Below the pieces are notes generated by a model. The model saw nothing but the letters and a program-made list of their open reading frames with translations. It was not told where the DNA came from and searched no databases. The position numbers were made by a program, and so were the translations under genes. Below are positions 1 to 5,210 of a DNA stretch of 5,210 bases, in pieces. The first letter of the stretch is position 1. Every line of letters begins with the position of its first letter. Source of the DNA: Methanosphaera sp. SHI613 (GTDB lineage: Archaea; Methanobacteriota; Methanobacteria; Methanobacteriales; Methanobacteriaceae); NCBI GenBank assembly GCA_003266145.1, contig MVJJ01000089.1, forward strand, positions 1 through 5,210, in the 5' to 3' direction.

Positions 1-1349
1 CATGAAAGACATGGGTCGTATGCACGAATAACCATTTCCATTAGGTTGAATATTTTGTCATCTACTTCTACACCAGGTTTGATGTATGTGTTAGCAACTT
101 GTTGAATACCCATTTCCATGGAAGGGTTGTTCTGTACAGTAGCTACGATGATGTTAGCTTTTGTTACTAAACCGTTTTCATCGGTTTCGTAGTGGTGAGT
201 TAAAGTACCTCTTGATGCTTCAACAATACCTACACCGCTACCGGTGATAACTTCACGGTCTAATGCTTCAGGACGTTTTTGACCACTTAAGTCACCTTCG
301 AGTCCGTCTACTGCTAATTCAGCAGAAGCAACAAGTTCTATGAGTCTTGCTGGGTGGAATAATAAAGGTGCTTGTGGACATCTTCCGAAGGTGTCTCTGA
401 ATTGATCTAATAATTCTTGAGCTTTAGGAGCAGCATCAGGCATTTTTGTACATGCGTTGATTCTTGATAGAGGTGCTACTCTGTAGATACCTTCAGGATA
501 TCCGATATCTTTTATGTAAGGGAATTTTAACCAGGAGTATGGTTTTACACCTTCAGCCATGTAGTCGGTGTAATCTTGTGGTGCAAATTCAGCATAGGTG
601 TTTGCTTCTTTGTCAACCATTCTTACGTTACCGTTGTACATGTCCCAACTTCCATCTTTTTTGTCTACTAAACCACAGTGGTAGGTTTCTACGTAACCTA
701 ATTCTGAGATTAAGTCTAAGTTTTCTTCAAAGATAGGTTGAGCTGCTTCCCAGGTATCCATGGATAATTCTAATCCTCTTTGTGCTTTAACTAAGTTTTC
801 TTTTTGTTCTTCGTCAGTTAATTCAGTGGTGATTCCACCAGGGGTGTTTGAAACTTGGTGAATTGGTCTTCCACCGATAGCTGTTACGATATCTTGTGAT
901 AAGTGTCTTAGTTCTAAAGCTTTTTTAGCTAATTCTGGGTGTGTTTTGATGATTTGGAATACGTTTCTTGTTTTTCTGTCTGCTCCACCAATAAAGTCAG
1001 GTGCGCTTAAGAAGTAGAAACTTAATGTGTGTGAGTGCATTACAGATGCCCAGTTCATGATTTCTCTCATTTTGTATGCTGCTGGGTAAATGTTGTCATC
1101 TTCAAATCCAAATACTTGGTCACATGCTTTAGCTGCAGCTAAGTGGTGCTGTACATCACAGATACCACAGATTCTTGGTACGATTCTTGGTACTTCTTCG
1201 ATTGGTCTTCCTTGTAGGAATTTTTCGAATCCTCTGAATTCCATTACATGTAATTTAGTATCTTTTACGTTTCCTTCTTCATCGAGGTCTACTGTAATTT
1301 TAGCGTGACCTTCAATTCTTGTTACAGGTTCTAAAGTTAATTCTACCAT
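1..1349 (-). CDS. mvhA: F420-non-reducing (methyl-viologen-reducing) [NiFe]-hydrogenase large subunit MvhA, C-terminus cut by window edge
   Basis: MvhA carries the Ni-Fe active site that splits H2 in the cytoplasmic MvhADG-HdrABC complex. The reading frame is open from ATG at 1349 to the left edge (449 full codons; the family is about 470 aa), so only about 20-25 residues are missing. Visible landmarks are the N-terminal RIEGHA (residues 11-16), the first nickel-binding motif [11 protein letters not shown] (59-69, with C61 and C64), and at the edge the start of the second motif, DPCLS, with C447. The next codon begins TG, which fits the second Cys of DPCxxC. Family knowledge says large subunits are usually cleaved just after this motif during maturation; that part lies outside the window. 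The start is supported by an AGGAGGA site 8 bp upstream. It is the third gene of mvhDGA, 24 bp after mvhG; mvhB (polyferredoxin) would be expected next but is not visible. It is distinguished from the F420-reducing FrhA mainly by its mvhD and mvhG neighbours. Confidence 0.95.
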   Translation of the reverse strand, partial: MVELTLEPVTRIEGHAKITVDLDEEGNVKDTKLHVMEFRGFEKFLQGRPIEEVPRIVPRICGICDVQHHLAAAKACDQVFGFEDDNIYPAAYKMREIMNWASVMHSHTLSFYFLSAPDFIGGADRKTRNVFQIIKTHPELAKKALELRHLSQDIVTAIGGRPIHQVSNTPGGITTELTDEEQKENLVKAQRGLELSMDTWEAAQPIFEENLDLISELGYVETYHCGLVDKKDGSWDMYNGNVRMVDKEANTYAEFAPQDYTDYMAEGVKPYSWLKFPYIKDIGYPEGIYRVAPLSRINACTKMPDAAPKAQELLDQFRDTFGRCPQAPLLFHPARLIELVASAELAVDGLEGDLSGQKRPEALDREVITGSGVGIVEASRGTLTHHYETDENGLVTKANIIVATVQNNPSMEMGIQQVANTYIKPGVEVDDKIFNLMEMVIRAYDPCLS

Positions 1350-1357
1350 TTAAATTG

Positions 1358-1364
1358 TCCTCCT
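1358..1364 (-). promoter_or_regulatory. Ribosome binding site of mvhA
   Basis: AGGAGGA on the minus strand lies in the 24-bp gap between mvhG and mvhA, 8 bases before the mvhA ATG. It is a near-perfect match to the archaeal anti-Shine-Dalgarno sequence and fixes the start at 1349. Confidence 0.85.
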
Positions 1365-1373
1365 ATAAATAAT

Positions 1374-2291
1374 CTAGTTTCTTAATTTGAGTGGAATTAA
1401 AGCTGCAGGTAATGTGTAAGTGTAGAATGTTCCTACTACATCTTCAATTTGGTTTGCAACTTCTTCAGGATCAATTTCCTTATCGTTTTCTACTCCGTAG
1501 TCTGATGCGATAGCACTTATCATTTTAGCTCCTGCATCTAATACTTTATCAGTAGGTCCGTAACATCCTCTACATGGGGTGTCTACTGATGGACATTGTG
1601 CACCACATAATGGACGGGTAGCAGGACCTAAACAGATAACTCCTTGAGGTACTAAACACATATCTTTGTCGGTTGCTCCAACTTCCCATGGTCTTTTGAT
1701 TTTGTCCATAGCCATTCCCATAGGTGGTTTTTCTCTTTCACATACGTCACAAAGGTTGTTGTCAGGTATTTCTGGGGTTTCTCCAGCTACTAAAGCGAGT
1801 AATACTTGAGCGATTACTTCTGATTTAGGTGGACAACCTGGTAAAGCTGCATCTACTTTAATTACATCTGATAATGGTCTTACTCTGCTTTCTAAGTGAG
1901 GTACACCTTCGCTAGGAATAATTCCATCAGGGTTTACTGTAGAGCATGAGTTGATGTATGCTTCTTCTTGTAAATCTTTGATGTCGTGTAAGTTACCGAG
2001 TCCTGGAATTCCTCCGAATTCAGCACAACTTCCGTAAGCTATAACAAAGCCAGCTTTTTCTCTTAATACTTCAGCTAATTCTCTGTTTTCTTCGTTACGG
2101 ATTCCACCTTCAATTAATAAAATATCCATTTCAGGAATTTCATCATATTTGGTATCCATAAGTACTGGACTGAATTGGAATTCTACTGCTTCTAATACAT
2201 CTAATAATAATTCGTGTAAATCTGTTAAAGCGATGTGACAACCAGAACATCCGCCTAGCCACATTGTTCCTATTTTAACTTTATCTGCCAT
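1374..2291 (-). CDS. mvhG: F420-non-reducing [NiFe]-hydrogenase small subunit MvhG
   Basis: MvhG is the electron-transfer small subunit of the Mvh hydrogenase and links the Ni-Fe site of MvhA to MvhD. It is complete at 305 aa, close to the usual size for this family. The cytoplasmic small-subunit fold is shown by the proximal-cluster ligands: C15 and C18 in GCSGCH, C89 in YGSCAEFGG, and C153 in PGCPP. The C-terminal half has eight further cysteines: CDVC (181/184), C212, C220, C229, C233, C240 and C243. This fits two more [4Fe-4S] clusters. No twin-arginine signal or membrane segment is present, which fits a cytoplasmic enzyme. The gene starts 4 bp after the mvhD stop, and its ribosome binding site lies inside the last codons of mvhD, so the two are probably translationally coupled. 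FrhG of the F420-reducing enzyme is the closest alternative, but the adjacent mvhD argues for Mvh. Confidence 0.95.
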   Translation of the reverse strand: MADKVKIGTMWLGGCSGCHIALTDLHELLLDVLEAVEFQFSPVLMDTKYDEIPEMDILLIEGGIRNEENRELAEVLREKAGFVIAYGSCAEFGGIPGLGNLHDIKDLQEEAYINSCSTVNPDGIIPSEGVPHLESRVRPLSDVIKVDAALPGCPPKSEVIAQVLLALVAGETPEIPDNNLCDVCEREKPPMGMAMDKIKRPWEVGATDKDMCLVPQGVICLGPATRPLCGAQCPSVDTPCRGCYGPTDKVLDAGAKMISAIASDYGVENDKEIDPEEVANQIEDVVGTFYTYTLPAALIPLKLRN

Positions 2292-2295
2292 GTAC

Positions 2296-2724
2296 TTATT
2301 CCTCCTGTGCTAATGCTGCTTTGAGTGGTGAAGGACCTAACTCTTGAATTTCTGCAGTTACTCTTCTAATTGTTGATGCGAATTTTTCTCCTTCGGAAGC
2401 TGAAATCCAGTCGTGTTGTACTCTCTGTTTTTCAATTCCGAGTTCGTCTAATAATCTGTATACTAATCTCATTCTTCTGTCGAATTTGTAGTTACCTGCA
2501 TCGTAGTGGCAGTCACCCATGTGACATCCACCAATGAATACTCCATCTGCTCCTTCTCTTAAAGCTTTGAGTATGAATTGTGGTTCAATTCTTCCAGAGC
2601 ACATTACTCTGATCATTCTTATGTTAGGTGGGTATTGCATCCTTGATGTTCCAGCAGTATCTGCTCCACCATAGCAGCACCAGTTACAACTGAAAACGAT
2701 TATTTTAATATCGTCGTTAGCCAT
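2296..2724 (-). CDS. mvhD: Hydrogenase iron-sulfur subunit MvhD, electron link to heterodisulfide reductase
   Basis: MvhD is a small [2Fe-2S] protein that passes electrons from MvhAG to HdrA, the flavin-bifurcating subunit of heterodisulfide reductase. The complete 142-aa product matches the family length. Its conserved cysteines are visible: [10 protein letters not shown] (C13, C16, C17), VMCSGR (C42) and [10 protein letters not shown] (C67, C72). There is no fused HdrA domain, unlike the HdrA-MvhD fusions known in some other methanogens and bacteria. It is the first gene of the operon, and an AGGAGGA site 6 bases before the ATG supports this start. The mvhD-mvhG-mvhA order is the one known in Methanobacteriales. 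The gene faces the sufCB operon across a 613-bp divergent spacer, so the operon promoter should lie just upstream. Confidence 0.95.
   Translation of the reverse strand: MANDDIKIIVFSCNWCCYGGADTAGTSRMQYPPNIRMIRVMCSGRIEPQFILKALREGADGVFIGGCHMGDCHYDAGNYKFDRRMRLVYRLLDELGIEKQRVQHDWISASEGEKFASTIRRVTAEIQELGPSPLKAALAQEE
2299..2306 (-). promoter_or_regulatory. Ribosome binding site of mvhG inside the end of mvhD
   Basis: AGGAGGAA on the minus strand overlaps the last Gln-Glu-Glu codons and the stop of mvhD, with its AGGAGG core 9 bases before the mvhG ATG. The overlap suggests that translation of mvhD and mvhG is coupled. Confidence 0.8.
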
Positions 2725-2730
2725 TATTTT

Positions 2731-2738
2731 TCCTCCTA
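2731..2738 (-). promoter_or_regulatory. Ribosome binding site of mvhD
   Basis: TAGGAGGA on the minus strand has its AGGAGGA core 6 bases before the mvhD ATG. All three mvh genes carry this near-consensus site, which fits an abundant enzyme. Confidence 0.85.
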
Positions 2739-2783
2739 TTATAAAACATGATTCGTTTTTCTTGTAAAAACAACCATAAAAGT

Positions 2784-2805
2784 TTTTAAATGTTTACATT
2801 TAAAA
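2784..2805. repeat. Inverted repeat over the candidate mvh promoter
   Basis: TTTTAAATG and CATTTAAAA form perfect 9-bp arms around a 4-bp centre (TTTA). Two of the possible TATA boxes for mvhDGA lie inside it. It could be a repressor operator placed on the promoter. The low sequence complexity means that chance is a real alternative. Confidence 0.4.
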
Positions 2806-2814
2806 TTTGTTATT

Positions 2815-2828
2815 TAAACACGTGTTTA
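2815..2828. repeat. 14-bp perfect palindrome upstream of mvhDGA
   Basis: TAAACACGTGTTTA reads the same on both strands, with a GC-containing CACGTG core that stands out in this AT-rich spacer. It abuts the left arm of the next dyad. Its position just upstream of the candidate mvh TATA boxes suits a transcription-factor site; the factor is unknown. Confidence 0.45.
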
Positions 2829-2857
2829 TTGTACTAATATGACTTTATAGTACAATA
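2827..2857. repeat. Long inverted repeat with 10-bp arms and 11-bp spacer
   Basis: TATTGTACTA (2827-2836) and TAGTACAATA (2848-2857) are perfect inverted copies separated by 11 bp. Arms of this length are unlikely to arise by chance in 600 bp, so this is the strongest operator candidate for the mvh side. Each arm contains GTAC, a motif repeated twice more just to the right. Confidence 0.5.
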
Positions 2858-2862
2858 TTAAA

Positions 2863-2887
2863 AATGTACAAACTAAAATAATGTACA
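2863..2887. repeat. Direct repeat AATGTACA extending the GTAC row
   Basis: AATGTACA occurs at 2863-2870 and 2880-2887, 17 bp apart. With the two GTAC cores of the neighbouring inverted repeat (2831, 2850), the cores at 2866 and 2883 make a row of four spaced 19, 16 and 17 bp. This regular spacing suggests repeated binding of one regulator. Confidence 0.4.
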
Positions 2888-3098
2888 CTAATATATCACT
2901 TTAACTATTATTATAAAGGTTGTTTTATCATGCAAACCATAAAGTATAAATATAAAGAATGTAATTTTTTATGTTTTTAGGTGATGAATATAGAGAAAAA
3001 TAACACTCAAAAAAGACTATTGACGCCCCATTTTTAAAAAAGAACACTCAAATGGATAATTAAATTTTTACAAAAAAACATGAAATGACATGACAGGT
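2888..3098. other. Middle of the divergent spacer, no gene recognised
   Basis: This AT-rich stretch lies between the mvh-side dyads and the central palindrome. It holds only reading frames of about 15 codons, for example from ATG 2930 and ATG 2984, without convincing ribosome binding sites. A T-rich tract (about 2962-2978) and a short GC-rich patch, GACGCCCCA (3022-3030), are the only compositional features apart from a 10-bp direct repeat listed separately. No tRNA, rRNA or CRISPR pattern is visible. A small unrecognised RNA cannot be excluded. Confidence 0.5.
3002..3052. repeat. 10-bp direct repeat AACACTCAAA
   Basis: AACACTCAAA occurs at 3002-3011 and 3043-3052, 41 bp apart, flanking the GC-rich patch GACGCCCCA. 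The function is unknown; it may be two copies of a binding site or chance. Confidence 0.3.
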
Positions 3099-3112
3099 TT
3101 AGGTTAACCTAA
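3099..3112. promoter_or_regulatory. 14-bp palindrome resembling a DtxR/IdeR-type metal box
   Basis: TTAGGTTAACCTAA is a perfect palindrome. Its half-site TTAGGTTA matches the half-site of the bacterial DtxR/IdeR iron box (known consensus close to TTAGGTTAGCCTAACCTAA), although the two halves here overlap more closely, giving 14 rather than 19 bp. DtxR-family metal regulators occur in methanogens. That this site is bound by one, and that it controls sufCB or mvhDGA, is inference. It is 225 bp upstream of sufC, with a TATA-like AATAAATAATAT run immediately to its right that could drive a transcript either way. Confidence 0.45.
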
Positions 3113-3125
3113 TAAATAATATGGC

Positions 3126-3139
3126 GTTATCAGTTATCA
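3126..3139. repeat. Tandem heptamer GTTATCA x2
   Basis: Two head-to-tail copies of GTTATCA lie just right of the palindrome. GTTAT recurs in the dyad cluster upstream of sufC at 3204, 3216 and 3232, so this may be an outlying copy of the same site. Confidence 0.3.
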
Positions 3140-3194
3140 AAAGTAGTGGAAAAGTAGAACGACATCAGTAATATATACCCACAGCTAATGAAAA

Positions 3195-3255
3195 ATAACA
3201 ATGGTTATATAATAAGTTATAGATAACAATAGTTATAGACTAAAAAATATAACCA
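3195..3255. repeat. Cluster of GTTAT-centred dyads upstream of sufC
   Basis: Two nearly identical 14-mers, ATAACAATGGTTAT (3195-3208) and ATAACAATAGTTAT (3223-3236), are each an inverted repeat of ATAAC/GTTAT around 4 bp. They start 28 bp apart. A larger inverted repeat, TGGTTATAT (3202-3210) with ATATAACCA (3247-3255), encloses the second one, and AGTTATAGA is repeated at 3215-3223 and 3231-3239. The cluster ends just before the likely TATA box of sufC, the position expected of an archaeal activator or upstream repressor site. The bound protein is unknown. Confidence 0.45.
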
Positions 3256-3257
3256 AT

Positions 3258-3271
3258 AAGAAATATATATT
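3258..3271 (+). promoter_or_regulatory. Candidate BRE/TATA promoter of sufCB
   Basis: AAGAAA (3258-3263) followed by TATATATT (3264-3271) resembles an archaeal purine-rich BRE plus TATA box. Transcription would start near 3293-3297, giving a leader of about 40-45 nt before sufC. Other A/T runs nearby, such as 3273-3282 and 3311-3320, could also serve, so the assignment is tentative. Confidence 0.4.
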
Positions 3272-3328
3272 ATTATATTATTGAAGAAAAAAAATATAAT
3301 TTTATTTTATTAATTATAAAAAAACTAT

Positions 3329-3334
3329 GGTGAT
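3329..3334 (+). promoter_or_regulatory. Ribosome binding site of sufC
   Basis: GGTGAT pairs with the 3' end of archaeal 16S rRNA (UCACC side of the anti-Shine-Dalgarno) and lies 3 bases before ATG 3338, which suits this end of the motif. It overlaps an upstream ATG at 3327 that is out of frame with sufC. This supports 3338 as the start. Confidence 0.65.
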
Positions 3335-3337
3335 TGA

Positions 3338-4075
3338 ATGCTACTTGAAATATCAGATTTAGAAGTAGAAGTAGAGGGAAAAAAGATTCTTAAAGGAGTA
3401 AACCTTCAGATAGATGAAGGAGAAACACACGTTTTATTAGGTCCCAATGGTGCGGGAAAAAGTACACTATTTATGACAATTCTCGGATTTCCTAAATATG
3501 AAGTTACAAATGGTACTATAATATACAAAGGTCAAGACATAACAAACCTAGAAACACATGAAAGAATAGCATTAGGTTTAGGAGTAACCTTCCAAAATCC
3601 ACCAGCAATCAGAGGAGTAAAACTCAAAGATCTATTGAAGATTGTGGATGGAAAACACGAATACAAGTCAGAAGATGACCTGGATGAAGAAGTAGTAGCC
3701 TTAGGTGAAAGATTAAAACTGAATGAAAACTTCCTGGAAAGAGACGTAAACCTAGGATTTTCAGGTGGAGAAGTAAAAAGATCAGAACTACTACAATTAC
3801 TAGCTCAACAGCCAGACTTCATCATGTTTGACGAACCGGATAGTGGAGTAGACATAGAAAACGTGGAACTTATATCAAATGAAATAGGAACACTGCTCGG
3901 TCAAAACGATGAAAATACCAAAAAGGCAGGATTACTCATTACCCACCTGGGTTACATATTAAACTTTGTAAATGCTACACACGCCCACGTATTGATGGAT
4001 GGTAAAATAGTACGTACAGGCAATCCTAAAGAAATTATGGACGACGTAAGAACATCAGGATTTGGAGAAAGATAA
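3338..4075 (+). CDS. sufC: Fe-S cluster assembly ATPase SufC
   Basis: SufC is a soluble ABC-type ATPase that binds SufB and drives conformational change during Fe-S cluster assembly; it is not a membrane transporter. The 245-aa product is complete and close to the family size (about 250 aa). All ATPase motifs are visible: Walker A GPNGAGKST (35-43), Q-loop Q86 in TFQNPPAI, signature GFSGGEVKR (140-148), Walker B FIMFDEPD (161-168, catalytic E166), D-loop SGVD (169-172) and switch H203 in LITHLG. The GFSGGE-KR form and the SGVD-IENV stretch after Walker B are typical of SufC rather than of other ABC proteins. It is the first gene of a two-gene operon, one base from sufB. No cysteine desulfurase gene (sufS) is in view, in line with the two-component SUF-like minimal system (SMS) proposed for anaerobic archaea. 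Confidence 0.95.
   Translation: MLLEISDLEVEVEGKKILKGVNLQIDEGETHVLLGPNGAGKSTLFMTILGFPKYEVTNGTIIYKGQDITNLETHERIALGLGVTFQNPPAIRGVKLKDLLKIVDGKHEYKSEDDLDEEVVALGERLKLNENFLERDVNLGFSGGEVKRSELLQLLAQQPDFIMFDEPDSGVDIENVELISNEIGTLLGQNDENTKKAGLLITHLGYILNFVNATHAHVLMDGKIVRTGNPKEIMDDVRTSGFGER
4064..4067 (+). promoter_or_regulatory. Ribosome binding site of sufB inside the end of sufC
   Basis: GGAG within the last codons of sufC lies 9 bases before ATG 4077. With the one-base gap between the genes, it supports both this start and coupled translation of sufC and sufB. Confidence 0.65.
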
Positions 4076-4076
4076 T

Positions 4077-5210
4077 ATGGTATCAATAAAAGATAAAGCA
4101 GAAAAAGCAGCAAATAAAAAGGCAGCTATTGGAGAAGATATTGATTTAAGTGAATATCAAAAAATGGATGTTGATGCTTATGAACATATAGATTCATTGG
4201 ATGATTTAAACAAATCAGATAAAGAAATGCTTACAAGTGTAGGTATGGATACATCAGAAGAAGACAGATCAGCATCATTTATTCAAATGGATCAATCAGA
4301 AATTATAGCAAAAACCATGTATCCCGGCATAGAAATAATGAGTACCACCCAAGCATTGGACAAATATGACTGGTTAAAAGATTACATGTGGAAAGCTATG
4401 GCAGTAGACTCTGATAAATATACAGCTACTACTGAACTAGATGGAAATGGAGGATACTTCATCAGAAGTGAACCTGGAACTAAAATGGAACTACCTATAC
4501 AGGCATGTATGTATATAGGTGATGATGCAGTAAGACAAACAGCACACAACATAATCATAGCAGAAGAAAATTCTGAAATAAACATCATAACCGGTTGTTC
4601 AACGGCACAACATGTCGATAATGCAGCACACATTGGTGTTAGTGAATTTTACCTTAAAAAAGGTGCTAAAATTACATTCACAATGGTACATAACTGGGCA
4701 AAAGAAGTAGATGTAAGACCAAGAACCGCAGTTTTAATGGAAGACAACAGTACCTACATCTCAAACTATATATTAACCAGCCCTGTAAGAAACATTCAAG
4801 CATATCCAACAGCACATGCTACTGGTGACAACACCAAAGTATTCTTCCAATCAATACTTGCTGGAAAAGAAGATTCTACAATAGATCAAGGTTCAAGAAC
4901 CATCTTAGCAGGAAACAATTCACAATCTGAAATGATCACACGTGCTATAAGTGATGATGAATCAACAATCATTACTCGTGGAGACTTACTTGGTCAAAAC
5001 CAAGATGTAAGAGGACACTTAGAATGTATGGGACTAATCTTATCTGATGATTCAAAAATATATTCAATCCCAGAGCTAAGAGGAGAATGTACAGATATGG
5101 AACTATCACACGAAGCAGCAGTAGGAAAAATAGCTGAGGATGAAATCCAATACTTAATGGCCAGAGGATTAACAGAAGATGAAGCAGCTTCAATGATAGT
5201 AAGAGGTTTC
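4077..5210 (+). CDS. sufB: Fe-S cluster assembly scaffold SufB (SufBD family), C-terminus cut by window edge
   Basis: SufB is the scaffold on which SufBC complexes build Fe-S clusters. The frame is open for 378 codons to the right edge; archaeal members are about 400-410 aa, so about 25-30 residues are missing. After a charged N-terminal region (about 1-75) comes the beta-helix core, with SufBD-like stretches such as AAHIGVSEFYLKKGAKITF and, near the end, LSHEAAVGKIAEDEIQYLMARGL. C317 (GHLEC) and H345-E346 (SHE) are spaced 28 and 29 residues apart, the same as C405 and H433-E434 of E. coli SufB; C405 and E434 are reported as important for assembly. The HE pair marks it as SufB-like rather than SufD-like. 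It is shorter than bacterial SufB (about 495 aa), lacking most of the N-terminal extension. No sufD is visible, so a SufB2C2 complex is likely. The start follows sufC by one base with a GGAG site. Confidence 0.93.
   Translation, partial: MVSIKDKAEKAANKKAAIGEDIDLSEYQKMDVDAYEHIDSLDDLNKSDKEMLTSVGMDTSEEDRSASFIQMDQSEIIAKTMYPGIEIMSTTQALDKYDWLKDYMWKAMAVDSDKYTATTELDGNGGYFIRSEPGTKMELPIQACMYIGDDAVRQTAHNIIIAEENSEINIITGCSTAQHVDNAAHIGVSEFYLKKGAKITFTMVHNWAKEVDVRPRTAVLMEDNSTYISNYILTSPVRNIQAYPTAHATGDNTKVFFQSILAGKEDSTIDQGSRTILAGNNSQSEMITRAISDDESTIITRGDLLGQNQDVRGHLECMGLILSDDSKIYSIPELRGECTDMELSHEAAVGKIAEDEIQYLMARGLTEDEAASMIVRGF

Larger units (their letters stand above)
2760..2830 (-). promoter_or_regulatory. 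Probable promoter region of mvhDGA
   Basis: The mvh operon needs a promoter here because the next gene upstream is divergent. Read on the minus strand, there are several A/T boxes that could serve as archaeal TATA elements: TTTAAATA (2811-2818), TTTTAAAT (2798-2805) and TTTAAAAA (2783-2790). Depending on which is used, transcription would start about 25 bp downstream, between roughly 2790 and 2758, leaving a 35-65 nt leader. The TATA boxes cannot be ranked with confidence in DNA this AT-rich. Two dyads overlap this region, described separately. Confidence 0.4.

Noticed and set aside
464..1308. Plus-strand open frames at 464-736 and 1090-1308
   Set aside because: Both lie wholly inside the strongly supported mvhA gene on the other strand, and their translations resemble no family I recognise.
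2930..3031. Tiny frames from ATG 2930 and ATG 2984 (about 15-16 codons)
   Set aside because: They are very short, have no proper ribosome binding site spacing and no recognisable product; frames of this length are expected by chance.
2981..3060. Possible C/D box small RNA starting with GTGATGA (C box)
   Set aside because: No CTGA D box follows within about 80 bases and no terminal stem is visible.
3121..3171. 16-residue frame MALSVIKSSGKVERHQ just right of the 14-bp palindrome
   Set aside because: It has no Shine-Dalgarno site and is too short to judge; a leader peptide is conceivable but unsupported.
3126..3255. CRISPR or replication-origin repeats
   Set aside because: Repeat units are only 7-14 bp with no uniform 30-40 bp spacers, no cas genes are present, and no cdc6/orc1 gene is near; operator sites are a simpler explanation.
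3327..3329. Alternative sufC start at ATG 3327
   Set aside because: It is out of frame with the SufC reading frame and overlaps the ribosome binding site for ATG 3338.
4382..5193. Minus-strand open frames at 4382-4633 and 4972-5193
   Set aside because: They are antisense to sufB, whose frame carries clear family motifs throughout; the apparent hydrophobic stretches are by-products of the reverse complement.

Overview
The window looks like part of a chromosome from an AT-rich methanogenic archaeon. The order Methanobacteriales, with a Methanobrevibacter- or Methanosphaera-like genome, is the best guess. This rests on three observations: a methyl-viologen-reducing [NiFe]-hydrogenase operon in the order mvhD-mvhG-mvhA, a two-gene archaeal Fe-S assembly operon (sufC-sufB), and AT-rich non-coding DNA with TATA-type promoters and Shine-Dalgarno sites. 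The genus cannot be fixed from the sequence alone.

Layout. Positions 1-2724 hold three minus-strand genes, read from right to left: mvhD (2296-2724), mvhG (1374-2291) and mvhA (1-1349). mvhA runs off the left edge about 20-25 codons before its expected end. The genes are tightly packed, with gaps of 4 and 24 bp, and each has a near-perfect AGGAGG ribosome binding site, which suggests one strongly translated operon. Positions 2725-3337 are a 613-bp divergent intergenic region with no convincing gene but many dyads and short repeats. Positions 3338-5210 hold two plus-strand genes, sufC (3338-4075) and sufB (4077 to the right edge). They are separated by one base, and sufB is cut about 25-30 codons before its expected end.

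How the genes work together. MvhADG oxidises H2 and passes electrons through MvhG Fe-S clusters and the MvhD [2Fe-2S] protein to heterodisulfide reductase HdrABC, which uses flavin-based electron bifurcation to reduce both CoM-S-S-CoB and ferredoxin. This is a central energy-conserving step in methanogens without cytochromes. SufC (ATPase) and SufB (scaffold) form the minimal SUF-like Fe-S assembly complex and could supply clusters to enzymes such as this hydrogenase.

The enzymes belong to known families. The least explained part of the window is the intergenic region. It has three adjacent dyads and a row of GTAC motifs on the mvh side, an iron-box-like 14-bp palindrome in the middle, and a cluster of GTTAT-centred dyads just upstream of the likely sufC promoter. 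I see no evidence of a wholly new system. The possible shared metal- or redox-responsive control of hydrogenase and Fe-S assembly is the best lead.
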